Source: CATQHP01 sp965205595
GTDB taxonomy: Bacteria; Acidobacteriota; Terriglobia; Bryobacterales; UBA6623
Assembly: GCA_965205595.1 (NCBI GenBank)
Contig: CBDBHI010000057.1
Span: forward strand, 1 to 64,000
Length of the DNA stretch: 64,000 nt
Direction: 5' to 3'
Position 1 is the first letter of the stretch. The number at the start of each line of letters is the position of its first letter. A program made the translations under genes and the position numbers. The notes beneath the pieces were generated by a model that saw only the letters and a list, made by a program, of their open reading frames with translations, had not been told where the DNA came from and searched no databases. Below, piece by piece: positions 52,987 through 61,542 of this stretch.

Positions 52987-53901
52987 ATGAAACATCGAAT
53001 CTTGACCGCAGTGGTTGTTATCCCGCTCTTTATTGTGGTGACCACCACGCCCGCTCACGCCGTTTTCGGATCGATCCTAGCAGGCATCCAGCGGGCCATG
53101 ATGATCTCCAATCAGGTAACTCAGATTTACAAAGACACCATGGCGAAGATCACTTTTGACGGCCAACTCACCGAAATGATAGGTCAGGCGGCGCACCTGA
53201 AAGAACAGGCGCTCGGAACTGTGGGGGCGCTGACCGATCCGTTCACCAAACTGGCTTCTCTGCCGACGAAGTTTATCGGCCTGGGCCTATCCTGGAAAAA
53301 CGATTTTACCGGCATCCCTCGCGGTATTGCGTCGAGCGTCGAGAACATGGGCGAGACCGGCAAGAGCTTCCGCGAATCGTGGGCGCAACGGCTCACCGCC
53401 GCCGATACGGTATCGGAGACGGACATTCTTAATCTGTACCAGAGCAGTCGCCCGGAGATCGCGGCGCGGGCTTCGCGCGGTTATCTCGCGGCGCGGGAAG
53501 AAGGCGATAAGCGCCTGGTGCTTAGTCACACCATGAGCGACACAGCATCGAATCTGATGATCGCGGCAAAGGACGCCGTGAAGTCCTATGAGGGCTTACG
53601 GAATAACACCAACACGTCCAACACCGCGCTTGCCCAATCGCAAGTCGCCGGAACGGTGACGCAAGGGAATCTCACCGCTGCCATGGCTCAGTTGATGGCA
53701 TATCAGGCGGCGAAGGAGGCGGCGCAGGATTACGAGCGCGAGATCGCCCGGCGCGAAGTGCTGGCTGAACGGGTTGCGGCGCAACAGCAGGCCGAGATCA
53801 CCTTCGCGGCGCACCAGGCCGGGCTTGATGCCAGGCGGCAAACCCTGCGAGACGGCTTGCTCTTTCAGATTCCGACGCTCTATGGCGGGAACACTCCGTG
53901 A
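52987..53901 (+). CDS. trbJ: TrbJ/VirB5-type secreted pilus-tip protein
   Basis: A 304-residue exported protein, intact. The signal peptide is HRILTAVVVIPLFIVVTTTPAHA. The mature part is largely helical with long Q/A-rich segments and starts VFGSILAGIQRAMMISNQVTQIYKDT, followed later by TAMAQLMAYQAAKEAAQDYERE-type coiled-coil sequence, as in TrbJ/VirB5 minor pilins. Start AAAGGAGACTGAAAAATG has a strong ribosome site. It follows virB10 by 3 bases and precedes trbL by 6. Confidence 0.8.
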   Translation: MKHRILTAVVVIPLFIVVTTTPAHAVFGSILAGIQRAMMISNQVTQIYKDTMAKITFDGQLTEMIGQAAHLKEQALGTVGALTDPFTKLASLPTKFIGLGLSWKNDFTGIPRGIASSVENMGETGKSFRESWAQRLTAADTVSETDILNLYQSSRPEIAARASRGYLAAREEGDKRLVLSHTMSDTASNLMIAAKDAVKSYEGLRNNTNTSNTALAQSQVAGTVTQGNLTAAMAQLMAYQAAKEAAQDYEREIARREVLAERVAAQQQAEITFAAHQAGLDARRQTLRDGLLFQIPTLYGGNTP

Positions 53902-53907
53902 TAGTCA

Positions 53908-54909
53908 ATGCAAATCCAACTCGATCCCAACATCCCGACCAATCTTTCGCCCGAAGAATTGAGGGACTTCAAAACCTTCCTCGATACCGCCCTGGAAGGA
54001 CTGACGGCGGCGGCGGGCAGCGAGATATTCACCATGGGCAATGCGATGTTGGGTTTTCTCGCCGTCATCGTTGTGGTGTTGAGCGGGCTGAAGATCGCCT
54101 TCAGCGGCAACATTCAGCCGTGGGAACTGGTGCGGGTCGTCATTGGGATTTGGATACCGTGGGTGATGTTGCAGTTCTACACGACCAACATTCCGGGCAT
54201 GGTGCATACCTTCCCAGGGATGATCGCGGCGGGGGGGAACTGGCTTCACGAACTGCTCATCGGTGACTCCCTCTACGCGGTTCAAACCGAACTCACAGAC
54301 CTCTTTCGCTCGCTTGCGAAGGCTCAAGACGCGGCCATCGAACAGGGTGATCTACTAAACATATTCACCAGCGGGCTTCAAGCCTCGATGACGGCGGTTG
54401 CGGGGTTTGTGATGGTGATCTTTCTGGCCTTTATGCTCCTTATCTTGGCCGCTGTCACCTACGCTCAAGTGATCTGGGCGCAAGTCGCCCTTGCCATCCT
54501 CATCATTCTGGGTCCGATCTTCATTCCGTTTCTGGTGTTCGATCCGCTGTCATTTCTGTTCTGGGGCTGGTTTCGAGCGATGCTCACCTATTCGTTCTAC
54601 GCCGTGATTGCCGGAGCGGTTTTGCGCGTGTTCTCCGCCGTGGGAATCGCTTACATCACGAGCTTGGGTAACGCCAACCTGGACATGGACAGCTTCATGG
54701 AAGTGGGTATGTGGACGCTCGCGGTCGTGCCTTTCTTTATCGCCGGAATGCTGGCAAGCCTCAAGTGCGGGGAACTCGCCACGATGCTCGTCACCGGAGG
54801 CGGAGCAGCCGGGAGCGGCTTGATGGGCATGGCGACCACGGCGGGAATGGCCGCGGCCGGCGGCGGCGCGGCGGCGGCGGCGAAGGCGGGCGCGGGAGGC
54901 ATCAAATGA
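53908..54909 (+). CDS. trbL: TrbL/VirB6-type polytopic membrane protein
   Basis: A 333-residue integral membrane protein, intact. Several hydrophobic segments are visible (MLGFLAVIVVVLSGLKIAF, VRVVIGIWIPWVMLQFY, GFVMVIFLAFMLLILAAVTYAQ, ALAILIILGPIFIPFLVFDPL, FYAVIAGAVLRVFSAVGIAYI, WTLAVVPFFIAGMLASLK). The central ILGPIFIPFLVF stretch is the conserved loop of TrbL/VirB6 channel subunits. The C-terminus is Gly/Ala-rich. Its stop overlaps the start of trbF (ATGA). Confidence 0.85.
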   Translation: MQIQLDPNIPTNLSPEELRDFKTFLDTALEGLTAAAGSEIFTMGNAMLGFLAVIVVVLSGLKIAFSGNIQPWELVRVVIGIWIPWVMLQFYTTNIPGMVHTFPGMIAAGGNWLHELLIGDSLYAVQTELTDLFRSLAKAQDAAIEQGDLLNIFTSGLQASMTAVAGFVMVIFLAFMLLILAAVTYAQVIWAQVALAILIILGPIFIPFLVFDPLSFLFWGWFRAMLTYSFYAVIAGAVLRVFSAVGIAYITSLGNANLDMDSFMEVGMWTLAVVPFFIAGMLASLKCGELATMLVTGGGAAGSGLMGMATTAGMAAAGGGAAAAAKAGAGGIK

Positions 54910-55577
54910 AGAAGCCGCAAATCAAAGACACCGGAGCCGAGTACGCCGAGATATGGGGCGAAGCCATCCACACCAACCGTCATCTACGGGTGATCTCCGT
55001 CGGGCTGGCTATCGGAGTGCTCTTGCTCATCGTCGTCGTCATTCGCATTGTTTCGGTTGAGCCGCCGCGCCCCATCGTCGTGAGGGTTGATGAAGTCGGG
55101 CGGGCGGAGGCCGTCACCTACGAAGCGATGGAGGCCCAGGCGGACCCGCTGGACCCCACCACCAAATACTTCCTCAATCGCTTCATCTACGACTTCTACT
55201 CGCGGCGGCGGGCCACGGTTGCACAGAACTGGGCTCGCAGCTTGCGCTTCCTCAGTACGCAACTCGCCAACGCCTCGTTTCGCGCCGACAGCCAAAATGT
55301 CGCCCTTCTCGCGGCGGGCGTGGCGCGGGGTGAATTGCAAGTCGCCCGCGTCATTTTGAGGATTCAACCCAACCCTCAGCAGCCGCACAGCGCCACGGTC
55401 GATTTTGACCTGGTGCGAATGGAGATGGCAAACGAAGTGGGCCGGGAGCGCTGGACACTCTCGCTTCAATTCCAGTTCCTCCAACACATCCCCCCGGAGT
55501 TGATCGTGTTCAACCCCATGGGAATCGTCATCACCTACTTGCAAAGCGACCGGGCCACCGTCACCGGAGATCAATAA
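54906..55577 (+). CDS. trbF: TrbF/VirB8-type bitopic protein
   Basis: A 223-residue protein of the inner-membrane complex with a short cytoplasmic start, one membrane helix (ISVGLAIGVLLLIVVVIRIV, residues about 29-48) and a periplasmic NTF2-like domain: PPRPIVVRVDEVGRAEAV, KYFLNRFIYDFYSRRRATV and FDLVRMEMANEVGRERW. The motif sequence and single helix are typical of TrbF/VirB8. The ATG at 54906 overlaps the trbL stop. Intact. Confidence 0.87.
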   Translation: MKKPQIKDTGAEYAEIWGEAIHTNRHLRVISVGLAIGVLLLIVVVIRIVSVEPPRPIVVRVDEVGRAEAVTYEAMEAQADPLDPTTKYFLNRFIYDFYSRRRATVAQNWARSLRFLSTQLANASFRADSQNVALLAAGVARGELQVARVILRIQPNPQQPHSATVDFDLVRMEMANEVGRERWTLSLQFQFLQHIPPELIVFNPMGIVITYLQSDRATVTGDQ

Positions 55578-56519
55578 ATGATCGAGCACTTGCGGGGAAG
55601 AGATCGCAAGCTGGAACCGCTTGGCTGGACCGGCCGGGACGCGGAATGGATTGCGCTCGTGTGTCTTCACAGCGGCGTCTTCACGCGGGCGAAATTCTGT
55701 GATTACTTCGGGGTGTGGCGGAGTGGCGCTCAGCGTTTTGTGCGGACATTGGTTGATCGCCGGGTGGCGGTCGAGGGTGAGTGGCCGCTACTCAATGGGA
55801 GAGCAAAGACGTGCCGCATATCGAGCAACGCGATCTACCGGGCGCTGGGAGTTGAGAACATCCGCCACCGGCGAACGGCCAGCGACCTGGTTGTCATGCG
55901 GCGGCTTTTGTCGCTGGATTTTGTGCTGGAACATCCGGGTATGAACTGGCTCCCCGCCGAGCCGGAGAAGGTCGAGTTTTTTGAAAAGATCGGCTTGTCG
56001 AAACGGCTCATTCCGCGCCGGATTTACTACGGTGTGGCTGGCAACCAGAAGCGCTACTTTGCGCTCAAACTGCCCCTTGCCGTGGACCCTGAAATCGTCA
56101 CCTTTGCCTACGTCAATCCGGGCCACGCGACAGATACCGAACTCCACTCGTGGGGAGCCGCGCATGGGCCGCTTTGGGATGCGCTCCGCAAGAAGGGGCG
56201 GCAGGTTCGGGTGATCGGAATTGGGGTTGAAAATGCCACCGTGGATCGGACGGCGCGGGTGCTTGAAGCATGGGCGGCGGCGGCGCCAGGGACACCCGAT
56301 GAAGGGCTGACGGCGAAGCAGGAGATCAAGGCGATTCACGAGGCGATGCGCGGGGAGGACGAGGAATTTCTAGCCCGGTACGGAGGATTCGCGGAAGCCG
56401 GGAGACGGTCTGTGGAACTCCAACGTCTCCCCGAAGTCAAGGTCACGGAAGGAGTCTCGATTGACGACTATTCGACATGGCGGGCCGTCCGCTTTGCGGA
56501 CCCGGATGAAATCGGCTGA
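55578..56519 (+). CDS. Winged-helix hypothetical protein of the transfer operon
   Basis: 313 residues, unknown function. The N-terminal part (about 15-90) looks like a winged helix (AEWIALVCLHSGVFTRAKFC, FGVWRSGAQRFVRTLVDRRVA, CRISSNAIYRALG); the second part has a mixed alpha/beta layout with FAYVNPGHATDTELHSWGAAHGPLWDALRKKGRQVRVIGIG split over about residues 176-217, similar in pattern to the nuclease-like domain of replication-relaxation proteins. It begins directly after the trbF stop and precedes virD4. Its conservation beside the secretion genes suggests a role in DNA processing or docking, which is inference. Confidence 0.55.
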   Translation: MIEHLRGRDRKLEPLGWTGRDAEWIALVCLHSGVFTRAKFCDYFGVWRSGAQRFVRTLVDRRVAVEGEWPLLNGRAKTCRISSNAIYRALGVENIRHRRTASDLVVMRRLLSLDFVLEHPGMNWLPAEPEKVEFFEKIGLSKRLIPRRIYYGVAGNQKRYFALKLPLAVDPEIVTFAYVNPGHATDTELHSWGAAHGPLWDALRKKGRQVRVIGIGVENATVDRTARVLEAWAAAAPGTPDEGLTAKQEIKAIHEAMRGEDEEFLARYGGFAEAGRRSVELQRLPEVKVTEGVSIDDYSTWRAVRFADPDEIG

Positions 56520-56708
56520 GAGAGAGGGAAAATCGGCGAATTTTGTTGTCCCAAAAGACCGCATGGTTTTTGCCCCAGGGTTAGAGGGGGGGGTGGGACA
56601 AAATTTCGGCTCAAGATATGGCGAAGCCGCTTTCCCCTATGTGCCTCATTTTGCTGTGGTTAGCCACTTTGAATCGGCCCCCACGCTTCGGACGCGGGAG
56701 AAAGGCGG

Positions 56709-56809
56709 GGACGAGAGCGACCCCCCCCAAACCGGGGGGGCATGTGACCTTGAATAGACGCGCTGTGGGACACGCTTCTATCCGGCCCCATGGGGGGTCG
56801 CTCTCGTCC
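56709..56809. repeat. Perfect 18-bp inverted repeat upstream of virD4
   Basis: GGACGAGAGCGACCCCCC at 56709-56726 and its exact reverse complement at 56792-56809, separated by 65 bases. It lies in a 333-base non-coding gap between two transfer genes, the largest gap in the cluster. It could be a transcription terminator or an oriT-like hairpin; no known nick-site motif is recognised. Confidence 0.7.
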
Positions 56810-56852
56810 TCATTTATCCCTGCGGGAAGGCTGAAAACACGGAGACGGACCT

Positions 56853-59194
56853 ATGAAATGGCGCGAGTTGGTCCCATATTTACAAGAGCTTTGGCACCGG
56901 CCCGCCGGCCCGATGAACTGGAAAAACCCGATCCGGGTTTTCGCCGTCGCGGGCTGGGGGTTGGTTCAAGGTTTGGTGCTGTTGGGTTGGGCCGTGTTTC
57001 GCGCCGGGCAATTCGTTGTAGCGCTTCCGGCTCTGGTGCTCTTTTTTTTCGCCGGTCTGTGGTATGCCGTGTGGAGCTTTGTACGGCGTCCCTTCCCGTC
57101 GCTTGATGAAAACCCCTTGCTTGCTTTGGTGAACTACCACACCCCCAATTTCTTCGATTGGCTGGTGATCTGGTACTACGTTTCGCCCTTCGTTGCCGTC
57201 ATGCTCTCAGGCTTATTGCCGTCACCGTTTGGAAGGTCTGGTTGGAGGGGCGGCGGCGCGACTTCGCACCCTTCGCCAAGCTCCCGCCGTGGCCGCTTTC
57301 GCCAGACCAAAAGGCTCCAGCCATCGTCGTCGGAGAGGTCCATCACCCGGTTGAGGCGCGAGAGGTTTTCAGTCCCTCGTGGCTCACCATCCCGGAGCGC
57401 GGACTGTATACCGGCGTGGCGATCTTCGGAGCCGTGGGATCAGGCAAAACATCGGCTTGCATGAACCCGTTTGCCCGGCAGCTTCTCGGCTGGCAAGCGG
57501 GCAATCCGCAGCTACGGGCGGCGGCGCTGGTGCTAGAAGTCAAGGGAGACTTCTGCCACGACATCCGCCAAATCCTGGTCGAGGCGGGCCGTGGACAAGA
57601 CTACATCGAGCTTGGCATGGACGCCCGCTCTCAATGGAACCCACTCTCGGCCTGGTGGCTCGATTCCTACTCGCTGGCCTACACCGTTTCGAGCCTTCTC
57701 AATCAGCTATTCGGTAAGGGCAAGGAACCCTTTTGGCAGCAAGCCTATACCAATCTGGTCCGCTGGATCATCGAGCTTCACCGGGTTTTCCCGGAGCGCT
57801 GGGTGACGTTGCAACAGGTCTACCGCTGTGCCATCGACCCGGAGCTTTTTGCGGCCAAGATCGAGGCGGCGGAGAAGCTGAGTGATGACCTGAATACAGG
57901 GACGGTTTTCGTGGCGCGGAGCACCTACGAAGCCCAACTCATAAACCTTGCCGAATGGAACTGGGTCGATGCACCGGAGGCGAAGAAACTGCAAGCCGTC
58001 TACACGCGCCCGATGAAAAAGAAACTTGACAAGCTCAAGATTGACTATCGGATCGTTTGGGAACCCGGCCCCGGCGAAGACACAAGAGAGCGCGTGGAGG
58101 CCGTCAAGCGCTGGTTTGTCCACGACTGGCAAACCCTAGACAACAAGATCAAGTCTTCGATTGTGGAGGGGGTTTCGGTGTTCCTTGCCATGTTCGATAT
58201 GCCGGACGTGGCGAAGGTGTTTTGTCCCGCCGCGCCGCATATCCCTGACGATCCCGAAGCCATTATCCTGCAAGCCCAACTGCGGCGGATCAAGGCGGAG
58301 AAGGACGCGAAGGAGGCGGCGGAGGCGAAGGCGAAGAAGCCGGAGGCGGCGGAGGCGGAACCGGAGCCGGACGACAAGACGCCGGACCCCGCAGCCGAGA
58401 GCAACCAAGCCGCTACCTCCATTCCCCCGGCTACCGCAGGGACGGCCCCGATCTCGCGCCACCTACCGCCGCTCTTTGAATTGATCGAGCAGGGCAAGGT
58501 GCTGGCCTTGAATATGCCCGCTGGTATCAACCCGGCGCTGGCCCGCGCCGTGGGCGTGATGCTCAAGAACGCTTGGCTACAGGCGCTTCTCATGCGACCG
58601 GCCAAGATGAAGCGGTCGCCAGGCCGCTACTTCCGGCCCGCCGTCTTTATCTGTGACGAATATCAAGCCTTCGCTTCGGTGGGCGAGGATGACCCATCAG
58701 GCGATGAAAAATCCTTTGCGCTGACCCGCCAATGCCGCTGCATCCCGATTGTCGCCACGCAATCTATTTCCTCGTTGCGGGCCGTCTTGGGAAGCTCGGA
58801 AGCGTGGCGCTCGCTGTTGCAGACGCTCCGTACTCGTATCTTCCTATCGCTGAGTGATGACGCATCCGCCAAGATTGCGTCGGAGTTGTGCGGCCAGGTT
58901 GCGAAGATCAAGGAATCCTACACCATCAGCGAGACCTCCAAGCGCTCGGAAGTCTCCCCGCTCTCAGGCCGGGCCGGAGGCGGAGGCGGGAGCATGGGCG
59001 CGACCAAATCATTCCGGGAGCAGCGCGAGGCCGTGTTTCACCCGCGAGACTTCGCCTTGCTCTCGAACTGTCAAGCGATCTGTCTGCCCTATGACGGGGC
59101 GCAGTCGCTTGAGCCGCGCCGCGTCTACCTGAAACCACACTATCTACCAGCCGAACACTCCTATTGGAGAGCGAAGGAGGCGGGCCAAATATGA
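56853..59194 (+). pseudogene. virD4: VirD4/TraG coupling protein, frameshifted near the N-terminus
   Basis: The coupling ATPase that brings relaxosome DNA to the T4SS. From the ATG 56853 the first frame gives two membrane helices (FAVAGWGLVQGLVLLGWAVF, VVALPALVLFFFAGLWYAVW) and a third (WLVIWYYVSPFVAVMLSG); at about 57212 the frame shifts, and the next frame continues IAVTVWKVWLEGRRRDF into the full ATPase domain: Walker A GAVGSGKTSA, LVLEVKGDF, DEYQAFASVGED as Walker B, CRCIPIVATQSISSL. The ATPase domain is uninterrupted to 59194 and carries a charged A/E/K insertion. Internal initiation could give a soluble ATPase without its anchor. Confidence 0.86.
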
Positions 59195-60150
59195 GCGCCG
59201 CGAGCGGACTAGAACACCTCAAACCGTTTCTACCGGGTTTGGAAAGCGCCCTGGAAGATTCCGAAGTCAGCGAGATCATGATTAACGGCCCCGGTAATGT
59301 GTGGGTCGAGCGGGCCGGACGGCTGGCCGCACACGCCGCGCCGGACCTGGACGAAGCGGCGCTGGAACGGGCCGCTATCCATATCGCCCGTCCCTTGGGG
59401 CTGGACCCGGCAAGCTCCCCCATTGTCGATGCCCGGCTCGATGACGGATCGCGGGTTGCTATCTGCGTTCCGCCCGCCAGTCCTCAAGTCGCTATCACCG
59501 TGCGGCGCTTTGGCAAGCGGGCGTTCTCGGCGGATGACCTCGTGAAGCAAGGCGCACTCCCCGAAAACGTGCGGGCCGAAGCAGAGCGGGTGTTGCGGTC
59601 CCGGCGCAACATCCTGGTTTCAGGCGGAACCGGATCGGGCAAGACCACGTTGCTCAATGCGCTCATCGAACTACTGCCCGATGACGAGCGGATAGTTGCC
59701 ATCGAGGACACCTTGGAGCTTCGCATCGAGCGCTCGAATTGCGTCCGCTTCGAGGCTCGCGGTTTGCAGGAAGGAGCGGTTACGATCCGCGATTTAGTCC
59801 GCCACGCGCTACGTCACCGCCCGGATCACATCGTCGTGGGCGAGGTTCGCGGCGGAGAGGCGGCGGACCTGCTGCAAGCCCTCAACACCGGCCACGGCGG
59901 ATCGCTGACGACCGTACACGCCAACAACGCCGAGAGCGCCTTATCCCGGATCGCCAGTTGCGCCATGCAGGGCGGCGGGTCGCTACCGTGGGAAGTCACC
60001 TGTAGAGGCGTGGTGGACGGTATCGCCATGGTGATTCACATGACGCGCCACGAGGGGCGGCGATTCGCCGAAGAAGCGGTTTTCGTCAAAGGCTACGAAG
60101 CGAGGACCAACCAATGGGACATTCAAAGAATCACGGTCGAAGGCGCTTGA
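59191..60150 (+). CDS. virB11: VirB11/TrbB secretion ATPase
   Basis: A 319-residue hexameric ATPase of the type II/IV secretion family, intact. The N-terminal domain (SEVSEIMINGPGNVWVERAG) leads to the RecA-like core: Walker A GGTGSGKTT (K151), Asp box VAIEDTLELRI, Walker B-like RPDHIVVGEVRGGEA and His box NTGHGGSLTTVHAN. The ATG at 59191 overlaps the virD4 stop and follows GGAGG. Its position at the end of the operon, after VirD4, differs from the classic trb order in which trbB comes first. Confidence 0.92.
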   Translation: MSAASGLEHLKPFLPGLESALEDSEVSEIMINGPGNVWVERAGRLAAHAAPDLDEAALERAAIHIARPLGLDPASSPIVDARLDDGSRVAICVPPASPQVAITVRRFGKRAFSADDLVKQGALPENVRAEAERVLRSRRNILVSGGTGSGKTTLLNALIELLPDDERIVAIEDTLELRIERSNCVRFEARGLQEGAVTIRDLVRHALRHRPDHIVVGEVRGGEAADLLQALNTGHGGSLTTVHANNAESALSRIASCAMQGGGSLPWEVTCRGVVDGIAMVIHMTRHEGRRFAEEAVFVKGYEARTNQWDIQRITVEGA

Positions 60151-60176
60151 CCCTGCCCCTGCCACTCAGGGCCAAG

Positions 60177-60731
60177 ATGATCGGCTGCGCCATGTTTATC
60201 GGCGGATTCATGGGCCTGATTACCAGCGCCCAGATTGATCCAATTTCCGCCCACGTCGAGCGAGTGATTGACGGAGATACCATTCACGTCCGAGTTGAGG
60301 GCAAGAGCCGCACCGTCCGGCTTATCGGCGTGGACACCCCGGAGACGAAGCACCCCACCGAAGCGGTGCAGTATTTCGGACAGGAGGCAAGCGCCTTCAC
60401 CAAGGCGGCGCTCGAAGGTAAGACGGTGCTGCTCCAAAAGGACCGCACCGGAGATACCGTAGACCCCTACGGGCGCTGGCTTCGCTACGTCCTGCTGGAC
60501 GGAGACAACTTCAACGCCCGGCTCATCCGCGACGGCTACGCTCATGCTTACCGGCGCTTTCCCTTCTCGAAGCGGGCGGAGTTTATTCAATTGGAAGAAC
60601 AAGCGCGGCTGCCGCCGTTGCCGTCGTCGTCGCAAATTTTCCGCGCCCCTTTTTTTGCGATCTCCACGCTCCGGCGGCGAGGGCCTAGACAAGCGTGTCA
60701 GGAGGAGCGACCATCGCCGCAGGCCAGCTGA
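60177..60731 (+). CDS. Thermonuclease (SNase) family nuclease with an aberrant C-terminus
   Basis: A staphylococcal-nuclease-like enzyme (184 residues) with a signal-like N-terminus (CAMFIGGFMGLITSAQ). The catalytic OB-fold is visible: VERVIDGDTIHVRVEG, VRLIGVDTPETKHP, VDPYGRWLRYVLLDG (Asp and Arg of the active site) and NARLIRDGYAHAYRRFPF. Relatives continue after LEEQAR with a short A-R-x-x-GLW ending; here the frame instead runs into proline- and arginine-rich sequence of no family resemblance from about 60612. The real C-terminus seems to be lost, and this point may be the right boundary of the plasmid-derived segment. An upstream ATG (60114) inside virB11 is an alternative start. Confidence 0.7.
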   Translation: MIGCAMFIGGFMGLITSAQIDPISAHVERVIDGDTIHVRVEGKSRTVRLIGVDTPETKHPTEAVQYFGQEASAFTKAALEGKTVLLQKDRTGDTVDPYGRWLRYVLLDGDNFNARLIRDGYAHAYRRFPFSKRAEFIQLEEQARLPPLPSSSQIFRAPFFAISTLRRRGPRQACQEERPSPQAS

Positions 60732-60910
60732 GCGCTGCCGGCATCGGTGAAGGAGTCGCGCGCGCCTCTCCATGCCGCCTGTCAGCGATCGGCGACGCGA
60801 TACAGGTGGAAGGCACGGGCTGGCAACGCCTAAAATCGCATTGATCCACAGCCAGATGGCCCACGGATGGACGGAGTGCACCAGGGTGATGTAGGCTGGT
60901 GCACAAGACG

Positions 60911-61126
60911 ATGTCTGGTATGGGCCGAGCCAAAGCAGGATCCAGCAAGCCAGTCCTGGTAGCGGGTACAGCCCGTGCTTCGGTCAGCTTTCCGCGCGAG
61001 ATTCACGAAACGCTGGAGAAAATAGCTCGAGAAAAGAAGGTTTCGCTCGCCCGGGTTGTCCGCGAAGCGACTGAGCGGTACATCGCCGATCGCTGGCCCC
61101 TCCTGGTTGTTCCGAAGGGCGACTGA
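60911..61126 (+). CDS. Ribbon-helix-helix (CopG/Arc-type) DNA-binding protein
   Basis: 71 residues. The core RASVSFPREIHETLEKIARE followed by KKVSLARVVREATERYIAD is the beta-helix-helix pattern of RHH regulators, preceded by a short polar N-terminal extension. Such proteins repress their own operons or act as antitoxins; being 5 bases upstream of vsr, it probably controls the vsr-dcm genes. An ATG at 60920 or a GTG at 60899 are other start options. Confidence 0.78.
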   Translation: MSGMGRAKAGSSKPVLVAGTARASVSFPREIHETLEKIAREKKVSLARVVREATERYIADRWPLLVVPKGD

Positions 61127-61131
61127 GCGGT

Positions 61132-61542
61132 GTGGATACACTCACGCGAGCGCAGCGGTCGGCCGTCATGTCTCGTGTGAGGTCGCAGAATTCGCGGCCT
61201 GAGATGTTTGTGCGCAGGCTCGTGTTCGCGCTTGGCTACCGTTATCGTCTGCATGTCGCCGGAATGCCCGGTCGGCCCGACCTCGTCTTCCGCAGCCGCC
61301 GGAAAGTTATTTTCGTTCATGGGTGTTTCTGGCACCGGCACGCCCGCTGTGCGCTTGCCCGCCTGCCAAAATCGCGGCTGGAATTCTGGCTTCCCAAACT
61401 TGACGCGAACAAACGCCGCGACCAAAAGAACATCCGCGCTCTCCGTCGCAAGGGATGGGCGGTGTTGACGATCTGGGAGTGTGGGCTCGGCAACCCCCGC
61501 TTGCCGAACACGATCGAAAGGTTCTTGGATGCGCAGCGTTGA
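61132..61542 (+). CDS. vsr: Very short patch repair endonuclease
   Basis: A 136-residue Vsr nicking T:G mismatches that arise when 5-methylcytosine deaminates. Residues E24, D50 (GRPDLVF), H63 and H68 (FVHGCFWHRH) correspond to the catalytic E25, D51, H64 and H69 of the E. coli enzyme. The GTG start is 5 bases after the RHH gene, and the 3' end overlaps the methyltransferase gene by 14 bases, the usual vsr-dcm coupling. Complete. Confidence 0.94.
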   Translation: MDTLTRAQRSAVMSRVRSQNSRPEMFVRRLVFALGYRYRLHVAGMPGRPDLVFRSRRKVIFVHGCFWHRHARCALARLPKSRLEFWLPKLDANKRRDQKNIRALRRKGWAVLTIWECGLGNPRLPNTIERFLDAQR

